Source of the DNA: Amphiura filiformis
Taxonomy: Eukaryota; Echinodermata; Ophiuroidea; Amphilepidida; Amphiuridae
Assembly (NCBI RefSeq): GCF_039555335.1
Contig: NC_092640.1
Span: 36,388,784 to 36,452,783, forward strand
DNA length: 64,000 bases
Reading direction: 5' to 3'
Numbering within the stretch: the first letter of the stretch is position 1; every line of letters begins with the position of its first letter. The translations under genes were made by a program, and so were the position numbers. Under the pieces are notes generated by a model. The model made no database searches. It saw only the letters and a list, made by a program, of their open reading frames with translations, and was not told the DNA's origin. This document shows, piece by piece, positions 44,027 through 55,272 of the stretch.

Positions 44027-44692
44027 GGGAGCTAGAATGAGCGTTTATGGCGTTTCGACAGTATTTTTTGTGGGACATGAGAGCACCTCAGACGTATCGA
44101 ATTGCACTCTGAATACGAAGCATGTCTTTCTGATATCAAATAATTTTCATTTTTTGAAATTCACGATATAATACAAACTAGACAAATTATTAAAATTTGT
44201 TGGTATTTTTCAAATTTTTGATATATAGGCCTAACAGTCCTCGAAATAAATTTTATAAATCTAATGATATATTCTTAAAGTGTATGTAGCTGGGAGGAAA
44301 AAGCCGACGATCAATTGAAAATTTTGACCTTTTATATTGAAGATATGGATTTTGTCCCCAAAAGCTTTTTTTGTTGGTGTTTTGGGAAACAAAATCCATA
44401 TCTTCAATACGAAAGGTCAAAATTTTCAATTGATCGTCGGCTTTTCATCCCACCTACATACACTTTAAGTATAAATCATCAGATTTATAAAGTTTACTTC
44501 AAGTACTGTTAAATATCAAAATATCAATTTTTAATGATTTGCCATAAAATGTGTATTACATTGCGAATTTCAAAATAAATCAAAATTATTTGATATCAGA
44601 AGGACATTCTTCGTATTCAGAATGCAATTCGATATGTCTGATGTGCTCTAATGTCCCACAATAAATACTGTCCAAACGTTCATACCCCTTCC
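44027..44692. mobile_element. long-hairpin MITE, copy C, exact TTAA duplications
   Basis: 666 bp with TTAA at 44023-44026 and 44693-44696. Ends GGGAGCTAGAATGAGCG...CGTTCATACCCCTTCC; the loop holds AAAAGCTTTTTTTGTTGG. It shares most of its length with copies A and B. An extra TAGGCCTA is present at ~44224 relative to copy A. Confidence 0.85.
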
Positions 44693-44694
44693 TT

Positions 44695-44927
44695 AAGGGA
44701 CCGATCGTTATTTACTGCAGGGGGAATGGGCGTTTTGGAAACAATATCGACAAAAAAAATTCGGACCCCCCCTTGTTTTCCCGAATTTCTCCATTTAAAA
44801 CTGAACAATCCCCACTCCTGGTTCAACAAAAAAATTCGTGTTCCCCCCTCAAGATCCCAAAAAAAATCGCCCCCCCCCCCTAATAATGCCCATTCCCCCT
44901 GTCGTAAATAACGATTGCGCCCTACCC
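44695..44927. mobile_element. hairpin MITE (CGATCGTTATTTAC arms) abutting copy C
   Basis: GGGACCGATCGTTATTTACTGCAGGGGGAATGGGC is mirrored at 44888-44925 (in pieces, CCCATTCCCCC ... GTAAATAACGATTGC). The interior is C-rich with AAAAAAATTCG motifs. Confidence 0.7.
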
Positions 44928-44969
44928 CTATGGGATCATTTATTTCAAAATGCAGAGGGGGCAGAGGGG

Positions 44970-45255
44970 GGCAACGTGGCCCGGGCGCCACTCTTAGGGG
45001 GGCGCCAAATTGACCAATTCAGCATCGATTCTGCGCCCCTCCAACTTCCAAGCGATGAAAGTCAAAATTTTCGCACGCTTCGCGCGCATTTCAGCACAAA
45101 ATCAATTGAAAGACCATTTAAGACCGATATTCACCTTCTAGTAAGCAAAATCAGTTAGTGGTAGGCCTTATTTATCCAAAATTTCGCGCGCTCCGCGAGC
45201 AAGAATGGGGGGGCGTCTACAATATTCTCGGTGGGGGTAGGGGCGCCAAGCTTGG
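44970..45255. mobile_element. GGGCGCCA-ended element with CGCGCG motifs
   Basis: GGGGGGCGCCA on the left and GGGGCGCCAAGC on the right. Inside are TTCGCACGCTTCGCGCGC and TTCGCGCGCTCCGCGAGC. Likely a MITE; ends uncertain. Confidence 0.45.
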
Positions 45256-45339
45256 TTGGAACCATTTTCCATCTTGGACTCACTCGAAACTTGAAAATCT
45301 CGGTGGCGTGGAAGAATGAAGTTTCAAACCACTGCTAAG

Positions 45340-45480
45340 GGGCTGTGCAATAATTATGAGCCGGGGGTTAACATTTCCAAACGGCTCGCCAAAAATCGCT
45401 TCCCCCCCTCCCCTCGGCTCGCCAAAAATCGCTTGCCCCCCCCCCTCGGCCTGCGAACAATTATTTGCCCCCCCTTGAAT
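45340..45480. repeat. C-rich tandem repeat (CGGCTCGCCAAAAATCGCTTG), copy 1
   Basis: Follows GGGGCTGTGCAATAATTATGAGC. Three degenerate units. Related units and an inverted end are at 46608-46770, so this is a dispersed family. Confidence 0.7.
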
Positions 45481-46137
45481 ATGCCAAATTTTTTGCATCA
45501 CAAATTGCAACCCTTCAATGGTCTAGATGTAGGCCTAGGCCTATGTTGAGAGCGCAGCGAGCAGGAAAATTTGCATATTTAAGCGTTTCCGTACTGTTTT
45601 CCTAAGCCTTTTTAAAGCGTTTTATTAAAAACGTAGGCCTACCCCAGACAGGGTCTAATTCTGCATAAAACCGGGCAACGTTATTTCTAGGCCTATAGAT
45701 CTGCTGCGCATTCAAATTGCATTGTATTGCATCGTAATTTCATTTGTGTCTATGCTAATTATGTTTACACAACAGGAACTCACGTGTTTTCAAGCAAATT
45801 CGCCGATAATAGGTGATCAAAAGCGATCGGAATGTTACAAAAGTACAGATCGCATTCAGCTTACTTCATATGAGATGATCTTTGGAAAAATACGGCATAA
45901 TTTGTCTTGGTGTTTGCGGAATGCCATGCAGTAAAATATTAATACGTTGCGGCAATTCATGATTGACAACTAACAATCGGCGTGTCCTTCGTATCCTCCA
46001 CTGTCAATTTCTTATCCACTCACTAATCCTCACAAAAGCTTTGTGTTGATTACGTAATGTGTGGAGGCAAATTGCAATAAGTACAATGAAATAATGAGTA
46101 GGGCGGGCTCCGAGGCGGGTTTCTTCCTCATCTTTAA

Positions 46138-46475
46138 GGCCGTGTAAAATTAATATTTTGGTTCTCGTCCCTCCTCCTCAATTTCTGGGATTTGTCAGAT
46201 TTTTTTTTTTTTTTTAGATTTTTCAATTTTTTAGACTTTGGAATGATTTATGAAATCTTCATACATATAAATAAGTTTATTAGAGAACAAGCATCACTTC
46301 CAAGTCTTTTTTTTGTATTCTAGAGAATCTCACATTAGCACTGTTGGAGAAGACCGAAAACTCCTGACAATGCTAATTTTACATTGAAAAAAAAAAAAAA
46401 AAAAAACCACCTCCCTCCCTCATCAATTCATGAAAATCCTCTGGACGAGAACCAAAACATTAATTTTATACGGCC
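46138..46475. mobile_element. GGCC-ended MITE, copy 2
   Basis: 338 bp, same family as 2474-2854, with TAA duplications at 46135-46137 and 46476-46478. Internal loss of ~40 bp relative to copy 1. Confidence 0.85.
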
Positions 46476-46607
46476 TAACAGTATTGTTCTCCAAAAAACC
46501 CGGAAGCTTGTCGTTTGGAGCTCTAGCTGAAATACAGCAAGATAAATGTAAGATAGTAAATGTAAACCTGTATTTTAGAGTATCTCGAGCTAGCCTACCC
46601 CATGAAT

Positions 46608-46770
46608 GTGTGCCAAAAATCGCTTGCCCTCCCCCTCGGCTTGCCAAAAATTGCTTGCCCCCCCCCCCCCCGGCCCCCCCCCCCCCCCCCCCCCCCTTTC
46701 GGCTTGCAAAAATTTCTTGCCCCCAATTTTACCCTCCCCATGGGCTCATAATTATTGCACAGCCCCTAAG
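46608..46770. repeat. C-rich tandem repeat, copy 2
   Basis: GCCAAAAATCGCTTGCCC units with long C runs (46660-46696), ending GGGCTCATAATTATTGCACAGCCCC, the reverse complement of the start of copy 1. Confidence 0.7.
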
Positions 46771-47309
46771 TATAGGCCTACTGTGCGTCAATATTTTACA
46801 TGAGTTCGTACGTATAATAATATGCCGAATACATATGACGCTGGTTCCGGGCGCTGGTTGTAGTGTAGCGATAGGCCTATACCACCGTGGACGTGTTGTC
46901 TCTCTGGTTTTTCAATGGTATTGCCATTATACCAACAGTGCATATGAATAGCACACAATACAAAAACCGTTGTGGTGGTGCCGGCTGAATGTCAATTTCA
47001 TCATGCATACAGCGTTGAGCGTTTATATATGGCTATATGTATTAAATACATGTAGTGTACCAAAATGAAATAGATATAAATACAAACCTGAAAACACATG
47101 CAACGGGAACGGAACTGAAGCTTTTCTCTAATACGATACCAGACATGAAACACATTGGCGACAGTGGGGCCTACCATAAATAAATCACCGTCCTGATCTG
47201 GATATTAAGGGCGCAGACCACAAAATAACTTCTCCATTGAAAATCCATTGATTAAATCTATATAACATTAATTTGTGCTGGCAAGGCCCCGGGGCAAGGC
47301 CGACTGGCC

Positions 47310-47455
47310 AGGCAGCTGCCTGGGGGGGTTCTTCCTGGTTGAAGGTATACGGGGATGTGCCACGGTTTTGGGGTACCTTTTCAGCGATTTTGGTATATCG
47401 ATGGGTGGGTTTTCAGTGGATACCAATGCGCCCAATTCAATTTTTATTAAAAAAT
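47310..47455 (+). repeat. fragment of a G-rich repeat (GGGATGTGCCACGGTTTTGGGG)
   Basis: TCCTGGTTGAAGGTATA, GGGATGTGCCACGGTTTTGG and GGGTTTTCAGTGGA recur in the same order at 53350-53445 within the 53245-53872 element. Confidence 0.75.
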
Positions 47456-47559
47456 GGTGAAAAGTGAATTTCAACACCAAAACTAGAATTAAACCGGGTA
47501 GGCCCTACGTCCCATTTAGCATTAATTCTCAGAGTGTCTATTTTTTTGGTGAAATCGAT

Positions 47560-48085
47560 TTGTATAGGTCAAAATTTCGTATCTATAGGCCCTATCCGAA
47601 GGAAAATACATGGCCCTGTAAGTCGGACCATCATGTTGGTATACCATCAGATCAGCAGGACCGTTGGCAAAAGTGTCAGTCAAACCAACGTACTTTTTAT
47701 GTTGGTATACCATCGGCAGTATAGCGTAGGCAAAGAGTTGGCCCTAAAACAATCCAACGTACTTTTCTCGTCGGCATAAGTAAGCATGTCCGTAGCCGGC
47801 AAAACATTGGCCCTAAGTCGGAACGACGTCCTTTTCAAGTCGACATGAAATCGGCAGAAGATATTCCGTCGCTAAATATCTATGTGAAACAAATGGCCCC
47901 ACGTCGGGACAACCCTTTCTACACATCGGCATGAAATCGGCATGACAGTAGGCAAAACGACGGCCCAGCGTTGGAACAACGTCTTTACGTGTCGACGGCA
48001 GGATGCACCCCGATGAGCACCCGACACGAATCCCGACGTCCGGTCGACTTTGCTAGCTCCTTATATCCGACGTCGGACCGACGTC
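47560..48085. repeat. degenerate ~80-bp tandem array with TTGGCCC and CGACGTC motifs
   Basis: Six or so units of ~75-85 bp with the recurring order GGCAAAA(C)G(T)TGGCCC, GTCGG, CGTCCTTT, then ATCGGCATGAAATCGGCA. The last unit breaks into CGACGTCGGACCGACGTCC. Short frames are not gene-like. Similar CCAACATAT/TTGGCCC sequence appears at 63100-63255. Confidence 0.65.
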
Positions 48086-48904
48086 CGTGTGTTATCTGGG
48101 TTAGTGATCACTCAGCTAGTAGGCCTATCTTTCATTTTAATCAGAACATGCTAACCTCATGAAGAACACCACATTGTCACCAGTAGATATCCTAGTCATG
48201 TAGGCCTATACTTCTATGAATCGGAACTCATTTGCACCTTTTGGGTACTTGTGATTTGGTATAATGCGCCCTTAAGATAAGATAGCAGCCTGACCTAGTA
48301 CTGCACTCACACTGTACTGGTGATGGTGACCTGTCAGGTTCAAAGCTCGGGTTCTGGGCGTAGACCACCAAATAACTTCTCCATTGAAAAGCACGTAAAA
48401 ATCAACTTTTTAAAGTGGCGTTTTCTACGTGGCGTGACAATATTGTTCACTTTTTTACGTCATCCCTGTTTTAATTAAGGACTGAAATTTCAGTTAAGCT
48501 TCCATTTTGGTGAACTTTATAGATTAGGCCTAAGTTTTTTATCAAAAAATGTTGAAAAGCGACGCCGCTATTTCAACGCCAAACTAGAATTAAAATTTGT
48601 TCCGTTAGCAGTAATTTGGACAGGGCCTACTTTTCTTGTGAAATCGATTTGTATAATTTCATATCTATTTTAGTCATTAATAGGTTAGCATCTTTCATTT
48701 AAATCAGAACATGCCAACCACCTCACGAAGAACATGGTCCCAAGGACACCACATTGTCTCAAGTAGCCGGAACTGACTCATCGCCATTGCACCTTTCTCG
48801 CAGTGATTTGGTGTAATGCGCCCTTCACTTCGAACTTCATAATTAGTGGTTCAAGTGCGGTCCATGTCAGCTTTTCATCATCCTTTTTTTTTAATAATTA
48901 TTTT

Positions 48905-48918
48905 TATCTCTATGTTTT

Positions 48919-48949
<31 letters not shown>

Positions 48950-48960
48950 TTTTTTATTTT
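48905..48960. repeat. (TTTA)n microsatellite
   Basis: TTTA and TTTTTA runs immediately left of TAGGCCTAGGCCTA (48967). Confidence 0.9.
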
Positions 48961-49856
48961 TTATATATAGGCCTAGGCCTATAGGTTCCATTTCCGGGGG
49001 GGTTTTCGAAAAATTGGTCGCGTATAAAAGTGCCCCGGTAAAAACGAACCTGATCTTACAAAAAGTAAAACCATTCAACCATTATTTCACATTGGCCTTG
49101 TCCTATAGGCCTACTGCACGGGTCACAAGATATGATTTAACAATTGTATAATTCCAAAAAGTAACTACTTACCTTGAATTGGGTACATACAAGGCGTCCC
49201 ATAAAGTGGTTAGACCTACATGTAGAAAATGAACGCCATTTACCGATGATACAACAAAATAATGCAATTTTTTCAGATATTATTAGGCTATATATTCCCC
49301 CTTCTTGTTCAATTGTCTGTTAAACTCCATATCTTACAAGATGACAGAGGTGTCAAGAGCGACATCACGCAATTTGAACACCTTTGTTTTTGTAGTTTTT
49401 CTTTAGTAGTTTTTCTTTTTCTCTCATTTATTTTTCATGACTGAACTTACACAAAAGAAACATATTGACAAATTAAATATTGCACATCTGGGAATATAGG
49501 CCTACAAGTCGTAAGTTCGTAATTGATTCTAGGCCCTAGGCTAAAGCGGTTACAAAAATTAATAAAGGAAGGTACTAAATTGACGCCTATTATAGGCCTG
49601 TGGTAGAGGGTGCATATGTCATGTACAAAGGACATGTCATGAAAAGAACATTAGGCCTAATATTAATTTGTTAACATTAACTTGAAATATTTTCGAAAAT
49701 CTACATGTAGCCTCTTTTTGGGACACCCGGTATATATGGCACCTTCAACTAAGTTTTTTTTACCGGACTTGTGGAAATTCACATAGCAAACACGCACGAA
49801 CCTAGCATAGAAGGAACTCATGCAGAGCGGCACAAGCTTCGGTCTATGTGATTTAA

Positions 49857-52800
49857 ATGATGGCTTTGCGCACATATGTTTTACGCTTTGCAGTAAGAAG
49901 TGATTGTCCAGCAATACACAAGTTGCTACTGGAAATGTCTGAGCTTCAAAAGTATCCAGACCAGTATCGAACGGTGACTGTTGAAAGTATGTAATTAATG
50001 AATCTATAAAGCTGAAACTCCCGCTGAAACTATAGGCCTATAATACACTCAGTATACACACAACATGTTGGAAACATACTACAGGCGGGCTACAGGCCTA
50101 CTCATCGGGAAGGTTTTTCCGTGGGTGTATTCGCGCAAAATGTAGGCCTACGGGATGTCAGTCCATTACAGCGCATAGCGCCAATCCGGTTTGAAATGTG
50201 GCTGAAAAGAACAAAAAATTAGTGATTAATGCTCAATTAGCATTTTGTGCAAATTTCATTACACAATTTGTTGCCGTTCTTTTTTTATTTTACATGTAAA
50301 GTCTATGGAGATTAATATTAGAGAAGGCTAGAAAGGGCGCTATAGCCTCATTTTAGGCCATTTTAGGCACTTAAATGCTCATTACAAAAAGAACGGCAAC
50401 AAATTGTGTAATAAAATTTGCACAAAATGCTACTTGAGCAAGTACAAATATCATTAAATACTTCTGGAGAGGGGGTTATAGCTAAAACAAAAAAATGTCC
50501 TATATAGGCCTACCTTAGTGGTTATGAAACAAAGGTGAGGCACAAAACGTGAAAATTTTCGTAATTTCGAGTTTTATGGGTAGGAGCTCTGACAGGGACA
50601 TCCCCCACGTCCCACCTTGGCGCCGCCACCACTGGCTGCAGACTGTGGTTCCAATTCCATAGGCAAAATGTTTAGATTTGACAATTAATGCCTTAAGCTG
50701 TTAATTATTAACCTATATGCCTTATTATTTACTGTTTATATTGAAAACAAAACTGCAAAGATTTGCATTAATGTTTAAGAATGCATTTTTTCATATAATT
50801 ATTCTGTTTTTAGAGCTAATCAATGATGGTTTTGGGCCTCGACCATGGTATCACTGCATCGTAGCTGAGTGTATAAACCGTCAAGACTCGCAGCAAGAAA
50901 TGGAAATTATAGGATTAATTATGTATTCTTTTTCCTATGACGTTTATGGAGGAAGATCAGTGTTTGGTCTTGAATTATTCGTGAAGCCAGAACACAGAGG
51001 TAAAACCCCAATTGTCAAAAACAATATTGCTTTATAATATACCAATCTCATCAAATGCTAAGAAATGATATTACTTTATTTATTTATTTTATTTTATAAC
51101 TTTCATGCTCCTGGTAATTGCCATGGCAACTGGCTGTCAAAGCTGAAAACATTTGAAGAAAGTATGGATTCAAAAGTTTTAAGGATATGAACATGAAATG
51201 ATTATTTATTTATTGCACTTTATCACTGGCACAGAATTACAATAATATAATATTGCACATAAGTTACATCAAAAAATAGCTGGAGCGAACAGGTGCTATG
51301 CACCTCTAAGACCGCCCATGTTCAAAAAAGAAGGAAAGGGAAAAATTAAATCAGACCCCAGAAAACACAAAACGATTTACAAACTACTCAAAGGGATGAT
51401 GCAAAACATAATTTTTTTGAAGTGTTGACAGAATATTTTGGAAAAAAAAATGTTTGCCAAAAGATATTTTGCAATTACATTTGGACCACATTTTTCAAAT
51501 GCTATTGTAGTATGTTTCATATCAAAGGTTTTAAAAATGTTTTTATGACACGATGTAACTTCTTTAAAACATGATTTTTGTGCGTGCTGGGTCTGCTACG
51601 GTGTACCATGAGGGACATGCAAACTTAAAATAATTTTTTACAAACTCAAATAATTTTCTACAAACTCAAATAATTTTTTACAAACTCAAATAATTTTTGC
51701 AAACTCTAATAATTTTTGCAAACTCTAATAATTTTTTACAAACTCAAATAATTTTTGCAAACTTAAATTAATTTCTGCAAACTCAAATAATTTTTGCAAA
51801 CTCTAATAATTTTTGCAAACTCTAATAATTTTTTGCAAACTCAAATAATTTTTTTCAAACTTAAATAATTTTTTACAAACTCAAATAATTTTTGCAAACT
51901 CAAATAATTTTTTACAAACTTAAATAATTTTTTACAAACTCAAATAATTTTTGCAAACTCGAATAATTTTTTGCAAACCCAAATAATTTAGTAAGAAAAG
52001 CACTAAAAATGTCCCGTCTGTCACGTCCCGTCTGTCAGTCACGTTTATGTCCCGTCAGTCACGTTTATGTCCCGTCTGTTCATATATTGCACATCTCACA
52101 TATTAAATGTGTAAAAATATGTAAAATAAATATCATTGTACAATAATATACAATATTTGCCTCCAATTTGAACAAAAGTGATAATGACCGCCTAGATATG
52201 AACGTGACAGACGGGACATAAACGTGACTGACGGGGCAATCGTGACAGACGGGACAGATTTGTGGGTGGTATAATTTCTTCGCTAAATATTGGGGAACAA
52301 TTTTACTTTTTTTTTATATGAAGCCAACTTGATAGGAGATCGGAATGAAGTTTTGAACAAACAATATGTTACAATATAGAAAATAAACAATGTTTTTCCG
52401 TGACAGACGGACAATTTTAACACCCATAGTGGAAAATGAAAGCATACATTCATAATATTTCTTCTGGGTTTTATTTGTATCCTGGATTGCAGTAGAGGTG
52501 TCAAAGCTGATATTAGACTATTAATGAATATCCCCAGTGCATATGTATTATAATACACAAATGCGTGCTATTCAAAATTGTGACACAGGACGTGACAGAC
52601 GGGACGTGACAGACTGGACGTGACAGACGGGACGTGACGTGACAGACGGGACATTTTTAGTGCTTTTCTCACTAAATTATTTGGGTTTGCAAAAATTATT
52701 AGAGTTTGCAAAATTATTTGAGTTTGTAAAAATTATTTAAGTTTGTAAAAAATTATTTGAGTTTGCAAAAAATTATTAGAGTTTGCAAAAATTATTAGAG

Positions 52801-55272
52801 TTTGCAAAAATTATTTGAGTTTGTAAAAAATTATTTAAGTGTGTAAAAAATTATTACAGTTTGAAGAAATTAATTTAAGTTTGCAAAAATTATTTGAGTT
52901 TGTACAAAATAATTTGAGTTTGTAAAAACTTATTAGAGTTTGCAAAAATTATTAGAGTTTGCAAAAATTATTTGAGTTTGTAAAAAATTATTTGAGTTTG
53001 TAGAAAATTATGTAAAAAATTATTTGAGTTTGTAGAAAATTATTTGAGTTTGTAAAAAATTATTTTAAGTTTGCATGTCCCTCATGGTACACCGTAGTCT
53101 GCCTTACCTAATCCTAACTCTCTAGATGAACAAAGTTGTGCTTGTGCCACAATAATATTAGACCAAATGATTTAATTTTTTATTTTGCATGCAGGTCATA
53201 AACTTGGAAAAGCGCTAATGCACGCAAAATTTCTGGTACGTATTGCAGGTTGATTCCCCCCGGTGGGGGGTGGGGGCACATTAAAAAAATTGGTGGGTAT
53301 ATGTTCCCCCGGAATTTTGAGGTGGTGGGTCTTAAGCCCGGAGGGGGTTCTCCCTGGTTGAAGGTATATACTGGGATGTGCCACGGTTTTGGGGTATCTT
53401 TTCAGCAATTTTGGTACATCGATGGTGGGTTTTCAGTGGAGACAAATGCTCCCAATTATGGCAAATTTGGGTGCTTTTGGGGCGAAAAGTAGGTATAGAG
53501 AAAGTCAGCATCCAAAAGTCTGCGTGGCACATCCCCGTAATTTTTTTTTCGAAGACTCCCCCACCCGGTCTTAAGGACGTGACAGCGTACCGGAAAAACG
53601 GGGTCTTTTTGAGCTGCGAACAAGTAAAATGGAGACTTTTGGAGCTGCGAACAGTCAAAATCACGGGTATTTCTTGGCTTAAATTTCTGGATGAAAATTG
53701 CATGAAAAAAACCTTTTAGAGCTGAAATTATCAAAATCAAGGGTCATTCGGAGCTCTATTTTGGTCAAATATATGGGGGGGGGGTCTTTCGGAGCTGCGA
53801 AATTCAAAAAGGGGGTCTTTCCGGGGAACATACTTGTGCTAAGTGCCCCCGGGGGTCGATTCCCTTCTTAGATTATAGATTAAAATCTAAATATGTTTTT
53901 ATGGGCTATGAAGTGAAAATAATTGTATTGTGGTAGGCCTATATGTTCGTCTTTATGAAGTGGCTAATCTGCAGCCTGTTTCATTTCAATAATGCTATTG
54001 CAAAATGAATATTCATTCAAATACAATGTTGGATAAGCATCTTAATAAGCTTTAATACTGCTCTAATTTGCAATGATGGGTGAATGCATGATAGGCCGAC
54101 TCCTCAACCAGACCCGTATCCAGAAGGAGGAGATAGGGTGGGGGATTTCGCCCCATCCCAAATTCGATCCCTCAAACATTTGCGCGAATATGCTTATTTA
54201 GATGTATAGTGGTAAAGACGGCGGTCACTTTGGTACCAAATGGCTTCAATTAGTGCTTCATTTTGAAAACTCCAACTTATGAGATCCTTTTTTTTTTCAA
54301 GAATCTGCACCTCTCTTAAACATGTACTAATATTATACAGAACTATACTCCTGGCTACGGCCGCTCTCAACTTCCAAGAGATTATTAATATTCACGGTTT
54401 GGTGCCACAATGCCATTTCCGCAATTTTGGCAAATGCAGATTTTGGTAGCTATAACACTGAAAACACCGGGCATACTCTAGGCACAAGGTCCTGGAAATT
54501 ATCAAAATGAGCAAAGGTGTCATTTTTTAAGTTACCACAAGCCCGGGGTCACAAGGTTCAAATCCGTATTTGTATATATGATATACGCGAGAATGAATAC
54601 TTGCCGGAAGCCCTAACCCAAGCCCTAACCCTAACCCGTTCCGGCAAATACTCTCTACTGACGCAGTGGGTCTTCATACAAGTGATTAGAGCGATAGGGT
54701 CATTTGCATTTTTCCTCGTAACTCAAACTGCCAACGGCAGAATGACATTATGGTACTGCTTTTGAGGTCGTCGGTTCGAATCCGGCGGAGTGTACTTTTC
54801 ACTTTTGTTTTCAACATTGTAGGCCGATCGACTCTACATGGGGAAAGATAAAACATGTATTCAAACATTCAGGTTAGACTCGTCCTTTGCCACTTTAAAT
54901 AGAGAGGTATAAGCAGTTGAATATAAAATACTTTAACCCGAATGAGGCACATTCTGCACACATGTTCTGCGTATATCGTGTAACTTGTTAATTCATTAAT
55001 TGTACACGGAATTTTCTTTTACTTTCAAGCATGCTAAGGAACAAGGTTGCACGATCGCACAGACCCTGGTATTCCATAAACATTTACGTGCACGACAGTT
55101 TCAAGCTTCGTTTGGCTACGTTGATCAGACAACTGAGGTTCCGGACTCCAATCGACTTAACTTTTTGGAACTTATGGACGGGAGCTTCCAAGATACTTTG
55201 AAGAAAGCTGAAGATGAACTTAAAACTTACAAGCATATTGAAGTCGCGGGACTAAACTTTAAATTACAATAA
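49857..55272 (+). CDS. spermidine/spermine acetyltransferase-like GNAT protein, 4 exons, 199 aa
   Basis: Exons 49857-49986, 50814-50999, 53195-53235 and 55030-55272; total 600 nt, GT-AG junctions, open throughout. A TAA at 49854-49856 stands in frame just before the start. The N-terminus reads like polyamine acetyltransferases (VLRFAVRSDCPAIHKLLLEMSE). Then come KLINDGFGPRPWYHCIVAE, GLIMYSFSYDVYGG, and motif A for acetyl-CoA (FVKPEHRGHKLGKALM, ~100-115). These match the order of SAT1/SAT2 (EDGFG...FYHCLVAE, YYFTYD, RGxGIG). The family role is transfer of acetyl from acetyl-CoA to spermidine/spermine N1 in the cytosol. Oddities: the C-terminal part is ~28 residues longer than human SAT1, and where SAT1 has NFYKRRG with the catalytic tyrosine this protein has QFQASFG. 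Substrate is therefore uncertain. A tandem paralogue begins at 57323. Confidence 0.85.
50231..50439. mobile_element. hairpin MITE in intron 1 of the acetyltransferase gene
   Basis: Arms 50231-50285 and 50386-50439 share GCATTTTGTGCAAATTT and CAATTTGTTGCCGTTCTTTT. No clear target duplication. Confidence 0.75.
51596..53097. mobile_element. 1.5 kb palindromic element with internal tandem arrays
   Basis: Ends CTACGGTGTACCATGAGGGA and its mirror, flanked by TCTG (51592-51595 and 53098-53101). Each arm has a ~21-bp array (CAAACTCAAATAATTTTTTA; 51630-51990 and 52675-53070), then a conserved block AAGCACTAAAAATGTCCCGT, then GACGGGACGTGACA repeats at 52015-52080 and 52585-52650. The centre (52080-52585) has no gene. 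It fills intron 2 of the acetyltransferase gene. The four-base flank is a possible target duplication; the superfamily is unknown. Confidence 0.8.
53245..53872. mobile_element. G-rich MITE in intron 3 (GGGGTCTTTCGGAGCTGCG units)
   Basis: ~628 bp whose ends are inverted: GATTCCCCCCGG...GGGGGCACA...ATGTTCCCCCGGA against TCCGGGGAACATACTTG...GTGCCCCCGGGGGTCGATTCC. The right half has degenerate repeats of GGGGTCTTTCGGAGCTGCGAA. It starts 10 bp after the exon 3 donor. Confidence 0.7.
54660..54800 (+). mobile_element. tRNA-headed SINE in intron 3
   Basis: An exact B box GGTTCGAATCC (54773-54783) within GAGGTCGTCGGTTCGAATCC. The A box is not clear; the head may start near 54686. Just upstream is a CCCTAACCC-rich stretch (54606-54640). 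Confidence 0.5.

Noticed and set aside
47268-47480. short frames around 47.3 and 53.3 kb as a duplicated gene
   Set aside because: The similarity is between copies of a G-rich repeat, in non-coding frames on both strands.
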